The position numbers were made by a program, and so were the translations under genes. 64,000 nucleotides of DNA from Bromus sterilis (Eukaryota > Streptophyta > Magnoliopsida > Poales > Poaceae), in assembly GCA_950022295.1 (NCBI GenBank), contig OX465595.1, positions 221,057,770-221,121,769 on the forward strand, in the 5' to 3' direction. Positions 36,281 to 49,554 of the stretch are shown piece after piece. Under the pieces are notes generated by a model. The model was not told the origin of the DNA. It ran no database searches and worked only from the letters and a program-made list of their open reading frames with translations. Position 1 is the first letter of the stretch. Each line of letters begins with the position of its first letter.

Positions 36281-39200
36281 ACTCGCCCCCACTCAAAAGA
36301 ATCTCGACCCGAGATTCAGAAGTCGTCGGGAAGAGGGTGGGGTACTCAGCTCGTAGACGATCCTCTCGTTCCCAGGTGGCTTCTTTCACTGAATGATGTG
36401 ACCACTGCACTTTGAAGAATCTTATCTTCTGACGTCTGGTGCTACGCTCGGCTTCATCAAGAATACGAACAGGGTACTCTCGATATGAAAGGTTATCTTG
36501 GAGATCAAGCGTTTCGTGGTCTACTTCGCGGATGGGGTCCTTGAAGCAACGCCTGAGTAGAGAGACGTGGAAGACATCATGAACCTGGGAGAGGTGAGGG
36601 GGTAGTTCCAATTGGTAGGCAACTTCTCCACGTTTAGCGAGAATGCGAAAGGGACCGATGTAACGTGGGGCCAACTTGCCTTTGATACCGAAGAGATGGG
36701 TACCCTTCAGAGGAGTAACCCGAAGGTAAGCCTTCTCATCCAGATTATAGCTTTCTTCCCTATGATGACGATCATAATAGATTTTCTGACGAGACTGGGG
36801 TGTTTTCAACTTCTCACGAACAATGAGAACTTGCTCTTCTGCATCCTGAATCAAATCCGGTCCAAAGAATTGTCTTTCACCGGTTTCTGACCAGTTTAGG
36901 GGTGTTCGACATTTCCGTCCATAGAGAAATTCAAAAGGATCCATGCCCAAACTAGATTGGAAACTATTGTTATATGCAAATTCGGCAAAAGGAAGAGAAT
37001 TCTCCCATTTCTTTCCGAAAGAGATAACACAAGCTCTGAGCATGTCTTCGAGAATTTGATTGACCCTTTCTACTTGACCACTGGACTGCGGGTGATAAGC
37101 GGTGCTAAAGGAGAGGTGGGTTCCCATAGCATTCTGGAAACTTTCCCAAAATCGAGAAGTCAAAAGACTACCACGGTATGAATTGATTTCCAAAGGAACA
37201 CCGTGAAGTGACACGATTCGGGAGACATACAAGTCCGCTAATTGGCTAGCAGTTATAGACTCTCGAACTGGAAGGAAGTGAGCAACTTTTGAAAGTCGAT
37301 CAATGACAACGAAGATGGCATCATTTCCTTTCTGGGTTTTTGGAAAGCCAGTGATGAAATCCATAGTGACTTTGTCCCATTTCCACTCGTGGATAGGCAA
37401 AGGTCTAAGCGTACCAGCAGGTCTTTGATGTTCTGCCTTAACGCGACGACAAACATCACATTCAGCAATGAACTGAGCAATTTCTCTCTTCATCCTAGTC
37501 CACCAAAATCTTTGGCGTAGATCTCGGTACATTTTTGTGCTACCGGGATGAATCGAGAGGGGTGTGTCATGGGCTTCTTTGAGGATGAGTTGCCTTAGTT
37601 CCCTATTCTTAGGTACTACCAAACGATTTTCAAAGAATACCGTTTCTTTGCTATCTGTGGAGAAACATTTAGCGACTCCGCTAGCAATGTTCTCCTTGAT
37701 CCGGCGAACACCTCGTGCACGCCTTTGGGCAACTATGATTTGATCCTCAAGGGTTGGTTTCGCCACCAAGTTGAAAAGAGATCCACGAGGAACAATCTCG
37801 AGATTAAGCTTTCGAAATTCCTCATGAAGAAGTGGTTGATACTGTTGTAACATGAGGTTGTTACAATACGACTTACGACTTAGTGCATCAGCCATGACAT
37901 TGGCTTTGCCTGGGGTGTAAGAAATTCCTAAGTCATAATCTTTTATCAACTCAATCCAGCGTCTTTGCCTGAGATTAAGATCTGGCTGGGTGAATATGTA
38001 TTTGAGGCTTTGATGGTCGGAATAGATCTCACAACGGTTACCACGGAGGTAATGTCGCCAAGTTGTTAGGGCATGAACTACGGCAGCGAGTTCAAGATCA
38101 TGGGTAGGATAGTTCTCTTCATGTGGACGCAACTGGCGTGAAGCATAAGCTACCACATGTCGATCTTGCATAAGTATGCATCCTAACCCTTGCCGTGAGG
38201 CATCACAAAATATCTCGAAATCCTTTTTGGTGTCTGGAGGTGCAAGTACGGGTGCAGAAGTCAATCTTCTTTTTAGCTCTTGAAAGCTTTCCTCGCACTT
38301 GGAAGTCCATAGGAATTTCTTATCTTTCTTGAGGAGTTCAGTCAGAGGCTTTGCAACTTTAGAAAAGTTCTTGACGAAGCGACGGCAATAGCTGGCTAGG
38401 CCAAGAAAACTCCTAACTTGCTTAACCGATTCAGGTGGAGTCCAGTCAAGGACGGCCTGAACTCTCTCGGGATTCACAGCAATGCCTTTTGCAGAATCAC
38501 GTGGCCTAAGTAGGTCACTTCTGGTAGCCAGAATTCACACTTGGAGAATTTAGCATACAGGTGATGCTCTCTAAGTTTCATCAATACCAGCCTAAGATGT
38601 TTTGCATGCTCTTCTTCGTTCTTCGAGGAGATGAGAATGTCATCAAGATAAACTACAACAAATTTATCTAAGTACTCCATGAAGATCGAATTCATCAAGC
38701 GCGAGAATGTGGCGGGGGCATTGGTCAAACCGAAGGACATGACGGTGTACTAGTAAAGACCATAACGAGTAGTAAAAGCCGTTTTGGGGATGTCCTCGTT
38801 TCTGATTTTGATTTGATGATAGCCTAATCTCAAATCCATCTTGGAGAAGACAGAGGATCCAGCAAGTTGATCATAAAGATCATTGATCCTGGGCAGTGGG
38901 TACTTGTTCTGTATCGTCGCTAGATTTAGCGGGCGATAGTCTACGCACATCCTTTCTGTTCCATCTTTCTTCGTTACGAACAGAACGGGGCAACCCCATG
39001 GCGATGAGCTAGGGCGGATGAAGCCTTTTTCCAACGAAGCTTCAAGTTGGATTTTTAGCTCAGCTAACTCACGTGGGCCATTCTATATGGGCGTCTGGAT
39101 ATTGGGGCGGTTCCTGGGATAAGATCCACAACAAACTCTATAGATCTTTCAGGTGGTATTCCTGGCAGCTCTTCTGGAAAGACATCCGGGAAGTCACGAA

Positions 39201-40734
39201 CCACCAGAATATCTTCAAGGTCTGGAAGAGGAAGCACATTCAAAGAATGCACCTGGGTTTTAGAGCTTGGTGAGGTGTACTTGATTCTCTGGCCTGATGG
39301 ATGGGTTAGTTTCACTGACTTGCCTTTACAATCAAGGACATCATTCTGTCTTGATAACCAATCCATTCCTAGGATGACATCAATGTCTGAATACTTGAGG
39401 GCTATAAGTGAGGCAAGGAATACTAAACCCTCAATTGCAATTTCATTCTCATGACTCACCATGGTGGTGTGCCATCTGGATCCGGGGGCTTGCACAACTA
39501 AGGGGGTGGATAACATAGAAAAAGAGATTTCATGTGACAGTGCAAAGTCCTGGGATATGAATGAGTGAGATGCTCCTGGGTCAAAAAGAACCGAAGCTGG
39601 GGCGGAATTGACAGGAAGGGTTCCGAGTACAACATGGGTTGACTTGTGGGAATCTAGAATGGATACATGATTCACATAACCATGTTCATAAACAGGAGGC
39701 TTGACCTTGGAAGTCTTGGGTGGTGGCTTACCACGACGAAAAGCTTGCTTTTAAATAGGTGTGGTGGCTACATGATTTTGGGGACACTCTCGAACATTGT
39801 GGCCTGATTGTCCACATTGGAAACAAACACCACGTGGAATGAAAGGAACTTGAGAACTTGATTGTCCAACAAAATTCCAAGGAGGAAGATTGGGTTGAGG
39901 TGGACGATATATGGTGGTGGGTGGTCTAGAAGCACTTACAGCACGACTGACATCATTGAAGGGAATCCATACACAGCGTTTTCGAGAAACTGGGCCAGAA
40001 GATTGTGGAAACTCACGATCACGCTTGCGAGACTCTTCATACAACTCATTTCCATACTCGGCCTTGAAGGATTTGTCGACCAAGTCCCTGAAGTTGACGA
40101 ACTCGTGAAGATTCAGATCATGACGTAGAACGGGGCTAAGTCCCTTGCGGAACCTTTCTTGTTTCTTGGCGTCGGTGGATACTTCTTCTTGGGCATAACG
40201 TGCTAGACGAGTGAACTCGGTCCTATACTCATGAACAGTCATCTTTCCTTGGGTCAGATTTCAAAACTCTTCTTTCTTGCGCTCCATCTGCTGATCCGGA
40301 ATATGGTAACCTCGGAAATCATCACAGAACTCTTGCCAAGTCACCACGTGAACAACTGGTTGCATTGCCACGAAGTCCTCCCACCATTGAAGAGCAGCAC
40401 CTTCCAGAAAATATGCCGCAAATAGCACACGATCACCTGGAGCAACATGGGTTGTCTCAAGCTTACGCTCGAGGGAACGAAGCCAATCATCGGCATCAAG
40501 GGGCTCGGAAGGACATCGGAATACTGGCGGGTTGAGGAGAATGAAGTCCTGGATGGTGACAGCACTATGATGCTGACGAGAAGTGTTCTTCTCAATACGC
40601 TCGAGAAGACGTGTCTGATCACGACGATTTTGTTCAGCCTCCATCATGATTTCTGCCGTTGAGGGTGGTGGTGGAGGTTCTTCACCGTCTATGTAACTAG
40701 AACTGGGATCAACACCTTGATTTGCACCTGACAT
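36261..40734 (-). pseudogene. gag-pol polyprotein of chromovirus B, broken
   Basis: Minus strand from ATG 40734 (MSGANQG). Nonsense codons near 40260 (TGA where A has Cys), 39748-39750 (TAA) and 38747-38749 (TAG where A has Glu). One-base deletions near 39076 and 38493 shift the frame. Domains: gag; intact zinc knuckle CFQCGQSGHNVREC (about 39785-39826); protease with Asp-Pro-Gly (39574-39582); RT YLDD (38639-38650); then an unbroken 738-codon stretch 38477-36261 with RNase H, integrase and chromodomain (about 36340-36480). The second integrase aspartate is Tyr (37176-37178), which should abolish catalysis. The frame ends 20 bases inside the 3' LTR, as in A. Confidence 0.93.
36281..36296 (-). 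other. Polypurine tract of B
   Basis: Minus strand TTTGAGTGGGGGCGAGT next to the LTR start TGTCAGAGCCCC; same motif as in A and also within coding sequence. Confidence 0.85.
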
Positions 40735-41164
40735 TCTGTGTGATAAGAATCAACAATCAGAATAGGATTTAGGACACAATTCTATGCTAAGATAGAAGAC
40801 TATAATGCAATAGCATCAAAGCCACAAACGGACAGCATAACGGCTGTACCGGGATGGAAATTGAGACAACCTACAGGATAACGGACATCACTTCCACAGA
40901 AACACTATGGAATGATGGCTCAGAAAAGACCACAACACTCCTACAGCTACAAAGAAGGAATCAACGAGATGTCCTAGTAAAGACATAGATGAGCCTAGTC
41001 CTATCTTCCCGTAGAATAAGATGAGGTTGACTCAGAACTCAGATCGATGAGGATAAGGAAAAAAAAGAAGTCTTACGTTGTTCCCTTATACCCAAGTAAC
41101 TATATAACTATAGAATGCTAGACTCGACATCGGCCAATGGTTTGATAATCCTACAGGCAGTCCT
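40735..41164 (-). other. 5' leader of B, non-coding
   Basis: Spacer between PBS and gag, collinear with A's leader (25379-25830) with scattered changes. No ORF recognised. Confidence 0.7.
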
Positions 41165-41176
41165 GCTCTGATACCA
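41165..41176 (-). other. Primer-binding site of B (initiator Met tRNA)
   Basis: Minus strand TGGTATCAGAGC, four bases inside the LTR end (GGGTCCCGACA, then GACT). Confidence 0.93.
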
Positions 41177-41180
41177 AGTC

Positions 41181-44100
41181 TGTCGGGACCCGGGGTTAGC
41201 GTATGTAATTCCGGTCACAATGGAATCACATGGAGAGCCGAGAGCCGTACCCACTTGTCTAAGCAGACAAGGCCAAGCACAGATCACTCTCGGTAAGCAT
41301 CGAACGTGAGGGGCATCCCATTCAGGCCGGATGATCAACTGAGATGGGTCCTCATCGTCCGCACACAAGTCTAATGATATGGGTGGTGAATCCCATATTC
41401 ACAGACAAGTCGACTCAACCATGTTATCGATTGAATCATAACCCTTACATAGACTTACTCCAGCCCGATCACTTAGTCGGGATCTCGGGCGGGCTCGATC
41501 ATACAACAAAGTGTGCCACGTGACAAAGTCACGAGCAATCGCATCGCGATGCCCCAAGCTGCGCACATCTAAGGGCCACTTGGTGTATAAAAGACCGCTG
41601 GCAAGAACACAACTAAGCTATCGAACCCCACACTAAGACATGCATGTTATAAACATACACGCAGCATACATGTCCAGTGTAAACAGCAGGTAATCACAAC
41701 ATGAACTCTACAAACTCAGTCTTTATAACTTCTGCTAAACAGAGTAGACATAGTAGTTGTATTACAAGCAGAGATCACATGTCTGTGATCCAACATTACA
41801 TGAAACATCAACGGAAGCAACTTATGTCTTAGTAAAGACAAGTTTAACAAATGGCTTAAGAAGCCTGAAAGAAAAGTACAACGACCCTCCAAAGGGCACA
41901 GGCTTCTGCCTGGAACTATACGACATTGGTCCACGTCGAGCTCGAGGTAGAGGCCACCATCAGGGTCAGTGGTCTCGTCTCTAAAACATAGAATAAGCAA
42001 ACGTGAGTACAAAGTCGTACTTAGCAAGACTTATATAGGAACTATACTACTCATGCACATGTATCAAGGCAAAGGGAGGTGGGGTTTCACTTGCAGAAGT
42101 GCCAGCTTTGACTTGGCTAGTCCTGTACTACGAATACCAGAAAGAGGTAAGAACGTACACGAGTCCAAGTAACAGTCTCCAACCAATACTCCACTATGGT
42201 GCCTTCCTCGACTTCCCCACGAGGAAGCACGCCATAGCACTCACACTTATCTTGGTGTGTTTTAGAAGTATCCAGTTCAAGTTATCTATGATCAAGTAAA
42301 GGTCTCCAAGTAGTCCATAACCGCGGACACGGCTATTCGAATAGTTCATTAACCCTGCAGGGGTGTACTTCTACACACAAGCCTCATCAGTTACCGCCTG
42401 GGGATGGACCCTTCAAGTGAGTACCAGCGAGGATGCTGCCACGACACTTCACTCACGGCACCATCTCTAGTCCTAGGGAGTCGCCTATTTGAGTTGGGAC
42501 CACAATCGGAATCCGGCCGATTGTTCCGATGCGGACTCAAACGTTGTGTGACTGCCATCAAGCTCAACTCGATCATGATCACTTGATTCAACGTGCCCAC
42601 AATCTACGCCAACCACTTACCTTGGTTCCACCTACTTGAGATCGTTAAAGGGCGAACTACTTGCGACTCCTGGACTGGTCCGGGGTGAGGTACTAGGCCG
42701 AGAGGGGTCAGTGAGCCCAATGTGTGGTCGTACTCTTGGTCTTGGATAACAACACAAGAACTCGGGCCTAAGGCAGTGTTCAACGAGACAACCCACTGTG
42801 TACTCCTACACAGCCTCTCATCGTTCACATTTGTTTAGGGTAGATTCACCAACACGTTACCACCATCATTCACATGATCACTACCATCCCGACTCACATC
42901 AAAGTAGCCTCAGGTAACAACTCTAAGCATGCAATAAGCTGTAACAGTTGCAGGGGCCACATGATATCAACCAACTCCTACATCTGCTAGGATTGTGGTT
43001 TGCTTACTACTGTGACAAAATGATAGTTCATGCAAAGGAATGGGTTCAACTAGCGGTAGAACGTATCATGGTAACATCCTAAACATGCATTTGCGAGAAT
43101 GAGAGGGAACTGGGATTTTATAGACATGATCAAAGAGGGGGCTGCTTGCCTTGCTGACGATCACGAGGTAACACTCTTCTGACGTGAGGTTGAACTCGTC
43201 TCCGAGATCAACTCTACCGACATAAAGCACAATCACTGAAGCACTGGAAGTAAAGCACAATCACCGAAGCACTGGAAGTAAAGCACAATCAAGATAATAC
43301 AATGCACATTCAATATGCAAAACATAGCATGGCAATGTGCTGATGTGACCTATGTTTGAATTGCCACATGTTAATTGAAGTTTATTTGAAAAGTGCATTC
43401 AAATTCAAACTCCAAATGTTATTTAAATTTGGTCAACTTGCATTTGCTAATGTTTGGTCATTGGAAACCAAATGGTCATGTGTGTGAAATGCTTCTAAAG
43501 TACAAGTGATGAATTGATTTTGAATTAAATCCAATTAAATCAAATAGCAAAAGCTACTGATCCCTTTTTAAGATCAACTCCAACATAGCTGGAAGTTGGA
43601 AATTTGGATAGAGGATTTTCTCCTGATCATTTTTCATATATTACACTTTGAATTTGGAGTTATAGTTTAAAAGTTATTCAATTTCAAAGTTTAGGCTATT
43701 TTCTGGAATTTACTGAATAAATTAATTGATTTAGGATTTACTGCGTCATCACTAGGTCATGCTGACGCCAGGGGTTTGACCAGTCAACTGACAGGGCGGC
43801 CCCACCTGTCAGCCTCACTGGGTTAGTTAGTTTTCTGTTTAATAAAACACGGATTAATTAGGGGCCCTGGGCCCAGTGTCACTGAGAGAGAGAGAGATTA
43901 GGGGGGGGGCTTAGGCCTAACTAGCCGGCGGCTAAACGCCGGTGGCTTGGGCCACGGCGGCGCTCTGCCGGAGTGGTGATTTCGGCCACGGGGGAAGAGA
44001 GGGAGGGCACGGGGAGGAAGCTCTCGACGCCGCGCGTCTTCTGGGACTACTGGGGTTCACAGGGGGGCTCGAGGTCATGGCTAGGACGAAGAGGGCGGCG

Positions 44101-45132
44101 GCCGGAGACCTGTGCTCACCGGGATCGAGCTCCGGGACGCGGGAAGAACAGAGGGGAGGGGGAAATTACCGCACACTCACACTGAACACGAGCACGTCGA
44201 CGAAGTTGTTGGAGAAGGCTGGGCGGCGGAGCAATTGCTCGACGAAGCTTCGGTGGCCGGCGGCAAGAACTTGAAGCGTGCGTCTCCTCCGGTGCGGCTC
44301 GGGCTAAATTGGTGCGGCAGCTTGAGGGAGTCGACGTCGGGGAGGACGAAGGTCAAGGCGGCGCATCTTGAGGAGCTTGGTCGCCGCGTCGGAGCACTGC
44401 CGTGTTCTGGCCAGGCTACGGGTGCTGCGCGATTTCCATGCCGGGGAGGAAGACGGAGGACCAGAGGAGGGGGAAAGGGTGTGCGGGGCGAGTGGCGACT
44501 GCGTGGCACGCCTGGGTGCGAAGGGGAGGTCCTAGAAGAGCCGAGGCGTCGCGGTGGCGTCGCCGTGGTCTCCCTGCCTCCACCGAGCTGCTTGGAGCTG
44601 CGGGGAGGTAGGAGACAAACGTCTCGGTGGGCTGGGCCAGGCCAGTGGAGAGGTGGGCCTTCGCCTGTGGGCGCAAGGTAAGCCTCTCCTTTCTTTTTCT
44701 TTTTATTTTTCTTTTCTGTTAATTTGTTTTGCCCTTTAAAATAAATAGCTAGGGCATTTATAAAAATCCCCAATCATTTTTATAAAACCTAGGTGACTAT
44801 AGAAGTCAACCCCAAGTTTTGGCAATTTTTGAAATTCAAATTGTTTGAATTTCAATTTAGATAGACAAAAGATTTAATTTCCAAGCCACTATTTGGATTA
44901 TGGAAAAATCCATGAGCATGGGATTAATCCCAAATCACTTTTAAAAGGATCCCACTCATTTTTAGGATTTTTCTATACATCCAAAAGAATTTTGGAAAAG
45001 ATTTATTTCTGGCCTTTTTATTTAATTCATTTAGGGCTTTTCTTTTCCCCAATTCCTTTTTCTTTTGCAATTTTTTTCAAGATGCAAAATGCAAGCTTGG
45101 AAAAGCACAAACCTAAATTTGGGATTCTGACA
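41181..45132 (-). repeat. 5' LTR of B (3,952 bp)
   Basis: Plus-strand text TGTCGGGACCC...GGATTCTGACA. Differs from the 3' LTR by a ~28-bp tandem duplication at 43228-43283 (cacaatcaccgaagcactgg unit) and the ~115-bp stretch 43658-43772. GC-rich island at 43915-44690. Confidence 0.93.
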
Positions 45133-46912
45133 ATTAAGAAAACCACAATCCTAGCAGATTTAGGAGTTGAATGATGATCATGTGGCCCGTGCAACTGTTA
45201 CTTCTTATTGTTGCTTAGTGATACAATGAGGATGTTATGATTGTGAGTCGGGATGGAATGAACACAGTGATGATGATGATAACATGTTGGTGAATCCACC
45301 CTAAGCAAAGGTGAACGATGAGAGGTTGTGTAGGAGTACACAGTGGAATGTCTCGTTGAACACTGCCCTAGGCCCCGAGTTCCTGTGTTGTGATCCAAGA
45401 CAAAGAGTATGACCACATGTAGGGTTTATGGGAGCCCCGTTTGGCCTCTTTACGTACCCGATCCGGTCCAGGAGTCACACTAGATTCGGGCTTTTCATTT
45501 GACTTAACCATAGATATGTGGGTGGACCTGTGAGGCAGCGAAACCATCTGTCAAAGAAGGCGTCTCGGTCCCTTGAATTATCTGAGTCCGTTTCGTAGAA
45601 CCGGCTGGACTCTCGAGCGGTGACAAACTCAGGTAGTCGACTCCTGGATTAGAGAAGGTGATGTGAGGGTAGTGCCTTGGTTTCATCCACGTCCAACACC
45701 CGCTTGAAGGGTGACAAGAATGAGGCGATAAGTGATGACACGCGTTCAAAGATGTACACCCCTGCAGGGTTAATAAACTATTCGAATAGCCGTGTCCGCG
45801 GTTATGGACTACTTGGAAACCTCTACTTGATCATAGACAACTTGAATGGATACTTATAAAACTCGCAAGATAAGCGTGAGTGCTATGGCGTGCTTCCTCG
45901 TGGGGAAGTCGAGGAAGTATCCATAGTGGTGTATTGGTTGGAGACTTGGTAGTGGACTCGTGTACGCTTCTTACCTCAAGTCTGGTACTCGTAGTACAGG
46001 ACTAGCCAAGTCAAAGATGGCACTTCTGCATGTTGAACCCCACCTCCTTTACCTTGTAACTTGAGCATGAGTAGTGTAGTTCTGATGTAAGTCTTGCTGA
46101 GTACGACTTTGTACTCACATTTGCTTATTCTATGTTTTAGATGAGAACCCGGACCCCGATGGAGTCACCTTCGTGAAGCTCGACGTTGACCTTGGTAGTA
46201 TAGTTCCACATAGCAGTCTGGTCCCTCGTGGAAGGGCATGTATGTTTACAAGGCTTCTCTAAGCCCTTTGTTAAACTTGTTTGTACTCAGACCTAATTTT
46301 CTTCCGTTGTATGATGTAATGATGATCACAGACATGTGATCTTTGTATGCTCTATGTGTTAGTCAATAAAGATACACTTTATAGAGTTATGTGATGATAC
46401 CTGTTGTTCATACTAGGCATGTGTGCTGCGTGTATGTTTATAACATGCATGTCTTAGTATGGGTTTTCGAGACCTTAGTTGTGATCTAGCTGGCGGTCTT
46501 TTATACACCAAGTGGCCCTTAGATGTGCGCAGATTGGGGCATCGCGATGCGATTGCTCGTGACTCTGTCACGTGCCACACTTTGTTGTATGATCGAGCCC
46601 GCCCTAGACCCCGACTAAGTGATCGGGCTGGAGTAAGTCTATGTAAGAGTTACGATTCAATCGATAACATGGTTGAGGCGACTTGTCTATGAGTATGGGA
46701 TTCACCACCCATAAGCATTTAGACTTGTGAGCGGACGATGAGGACCCATCTCAGTTGATCATCCGTCCTGGATGGGATGCCCCTCATGTTCGATGCTTTC
46801 TGAGAACGTTCTGTGCTTGGCCTTGTCTGCTTAGACAAGTGGGTACGGTTCTCGGCTCTCCATGTGATTGCATCATGACTAAAATTACATACGCATATTC
46901 CGGGTCCCGACA
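45133..46912 (+). repeat. 3' LTR of A, second part
   Basis: Begins with the second ATTAA and continues the A LTR (compare 23585-25359). Ends CCGGGTCCCGACA at 46912, followed by the presumed duplication tggct inside element C's RT gene. Confidence 0.9.
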
Positions 46913-49554
46913 TGGCTGTCGAAGACCAGGATAAGACGTCTTTCATCACACCTTTTGGAGCCTTCTGCTACACAGCATTGCCCTTCAGCCTGAAGAATAT
47001 AGGCACATACCAATGTACCGTCTAGAGCTGCCTTAAGGAACATATTGGGCGCAACGTACACGTCTACGTAGATGACATAGTCATAAAAACAAAGAAAGCC
47101 GACTCACTGATCAAAGATCTGGAGGAGACGTTTGTGTATCTCCACGCCTACCAAATGAAGTTAAACCCGGCTAAGTGTCCCTTCGGAGTACCCGCCGGGA
47201 AACTCCTGGGATACATCATATCTGGCAGCGATATCGAGTCAAACCCAGAGAAAATAAACACTATCATGTCCCTGTAAAAACCGACCTCCATTCGGGGAGT
47301 CCAGAAAATCATCGGATGCATTGCCGCTCTCAACTGTATTATAAGCCACCTCGGCGAAAAATCCATTCCTCTTTACCGACTCCTGAAGAAGATTGATACG
47401 TTTGTCTGGGATAAAGATGCCGACGAAGCCCTAGAAGCCTTGAAACTTCAGCTATCTTGGGGCCCGATTCTGGCGGCTCCAAGACCAAAGGAACCAATGT
47501 TACTCTACATCACCGGAAACAACAAAACTATCAGTGCTTCCATCGTGGTCGAATGAAAGGAGGAAGGAAAATACCTATCAATTCAATGACCCACCTATTA
47601 CGTTAGTGAAGTGTTGTCCATCTCTAAACATCACTACCCTCATTGGCAGAAATTTGTCCTAGGCGTCTTCATGTCAAGCCGGAAGTTGAAACACTACTTC
47701 CAAGAACATTCCATCACGGTCATCATTTTAGCACCACTGCGAGACATCATATAGAAGAGGGAAGTGACAGGGCGAATAGCTAAATGGGCCATAGAACTGG
47801 GGCCTTATGATATAAAATACGAGCCTCATACGGACATCAAGTCACATGCCCTGGTCGACTTAATCAACGACTGGACAGAGCTGCAAATACCACCCGAAAG
47901 GCCGACCAGAAAGTCTTGGACTCTACACTTTGACGGAAGTCGACAGCTGCAGGGATCCGGAGCTGGGGTGGTCATCACCTCTCCCCATGGAGAGAAATTT
48001 TGCTATGTCCTTAAACTATGATTCCCTTGCACAAATAATGCAGCCGAATATGAGGCGTTGTTGCATGGGCTGCGACTCACCCGGAAGATGAACATAACCA
48101 AAATACACTGCCTAGGGGACTCCGACCTCGTCGCTCAACAAGTGTAAGGAAAGCGGGATTACAGAGACCCAATGATGGTGGCATATCAATGCGGAGTTTC
48201 ACGACAAGCCGACTTCTTCATGGGTTACCAGGTTCATCACATAGAAAGGAAACTCAACGAGGTGGCCGATGCTTTGTCCCGATTAGGATTGCAGCAAAAA
48301 CCGGTGCCTCCCAGCGTATTCCTTGATGTCTTGACACACCCCTCAGTACGGCTCCCCACCGAGGAGGAGATAGCAATACTGGACCCCGAGTTGGCTCTGG
48401 TAGCAGCACTCCATGCAATCCCAGAATGGATCACACCTTATTTGGACTACAAGACGCGAGGAATACTAAGATGAGTTTCTCGCTCGAAAATAGTAAGGCG
48501 CAACAAATCATGTGTGCTCGTCAACGGCGAGCTACATTGACTCGGCCCAACTGGTGTTTTTCAGCGCTGTGTCTCTCCAACAGAAGGACGCGAAATCTTG
48601 AATGAGATACACTCGGGTGACTGCGGTCACCATGCCGGCTCTCGCTCGTTAGTGGCTAAAGCTTACAGACATGGCTTCTACTGGTTATCGGCCCACACAG
48701 ACGCAGAAGACATAGTCAAGAAATGCGACGGCTGCCAACGGTACACTCGACAAGACCACGTACCTGCGCAGGAACTCAGAATGATCCCAATAACCTAGCC
48801 TTTTTTCGTCTCGGGGCTGTATATGGTGGTTCCTTTTAAACCCTCCAAGAACAAGAAAAAGAACCTCTTGGTAGCAGTTGACAAGTTCACCAAGTGGGTT
48901 GAAGCTGAGACGGTCAGCACATGCGACGCACAAACGACACTCAAGTTCCTGAAGAAAATCATCTTTCGATTCGGATACCCACACAACATAATCACCGACA
49001 ACGGAAGCAACTTGTCGGAAGGATTCATGGAGCACTTCTGCCAGCAGGAGCACATTCGACTTGACCTAGCATATGTGGCTCACCCACAATCAAAAGGACA
49101 AGCCAAGTGAGCCAATCAGGAACTCCTACGAGGTATCAAACGCCGACTCCTTGTTCCCTTAGAACAAACTCCAGGTTGTTGGGAAGACGAACTACCTTCG
49201 GTGTAATGGAGTATCCAGACATCCCCTAATCGATCAATTGGTTACACACCCTTTTTTCTCGTTTACGGAGCCGAGGAAGTTCTACCAAGCGACATGAGCC
49301 ACGACTCACCTCGTGTCATGGAATATGTCAAGGACGACAACAAGAAAGCAACACAAGACTCCCTCCATCTCCTCGATGGAGAACGTGATATAGCCTCGGC
49401 TAGGTCGGCGATCTACCAGCAGGACTTGCGATTTTACCACAGCAGAAGAATAAGAAGCCGGACTTTACAAGAAGGAGATCTAGTACTCCGCCTCATACAT
49501 AAAAAAGCAGCATGCACAAATTATCTTCACCATGGGAAGGACCGTTTGTGGTAA
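46913..49554 (+). pseudogene. pol of element C: RT, RNase H, archaeal-type RNase H, integrase
   Basis: A single reading register with at least twelve stops and no frameshift. RT from FITPFGAFCY (46942), YVDD at 47065-47076. RNase H to about 47860. Second RNase H about 47905-48290 (LHFDGSRQLQGSGAGVVI, NNAAEYEALLHG, GDSDLVAQQ, NEVADALSRLG). Integrase zinc finger H-H...CDGC (48610-48750); core D at 48880 (AVDKFTKWVEAE) and D at 48997 (ITDNGS). The catalytic Glu is Lys (49105-49107), followed at once by TGA: both changes are transitions from the usual GAG CGA. Dead copy, older than A. The N-terminal half of RT, protease and gag are missing. Confidence 0.88.

Larger units (their letters stand above)
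32431..45132 (-). mobile_element. Chromovirus B, complete Tekay/Del-like element nested in A's 3' LTR
   Basis: 12,702 bp with both LTRs, PBS, gag-pol and PPT, flanked by a perfect 5-bp duplication ATTAA (32426-32430, 45133-45137). The A LTR text resumes at 45138 exactly where 23590 onward predicts. In the first ~570 bases of the two LTRs I hand-count about 16 mismatches, near 3 percent, so it is younger than A, as nesting demands. Not autonomous: see gag-pol. Confidence 0.95.
18111..46912 (+). mobile_element. Chromovirus A (Tekay/Del-like Ty3/gypsy), interrupted
   Basis: 5' LTR 18111-25359 (start missing; interrupted by a solo LTR), PBS 25364-25378, gag-pol 25831-30312, PPT 30275-30289, 3' LTR 30290-32430 plus 45133-46912 (interrupted by element B). 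Without insertions the 3' LTR is about 3.9 kb. It is followed by tggct inside the RT gene of element C, so A landed in C. The left flank is lost in the junction at 18110. Clade call from the single gag-pol frame, the tRNA-Met PBS and a C-terminal chromodomain. Confidence 0.85.
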
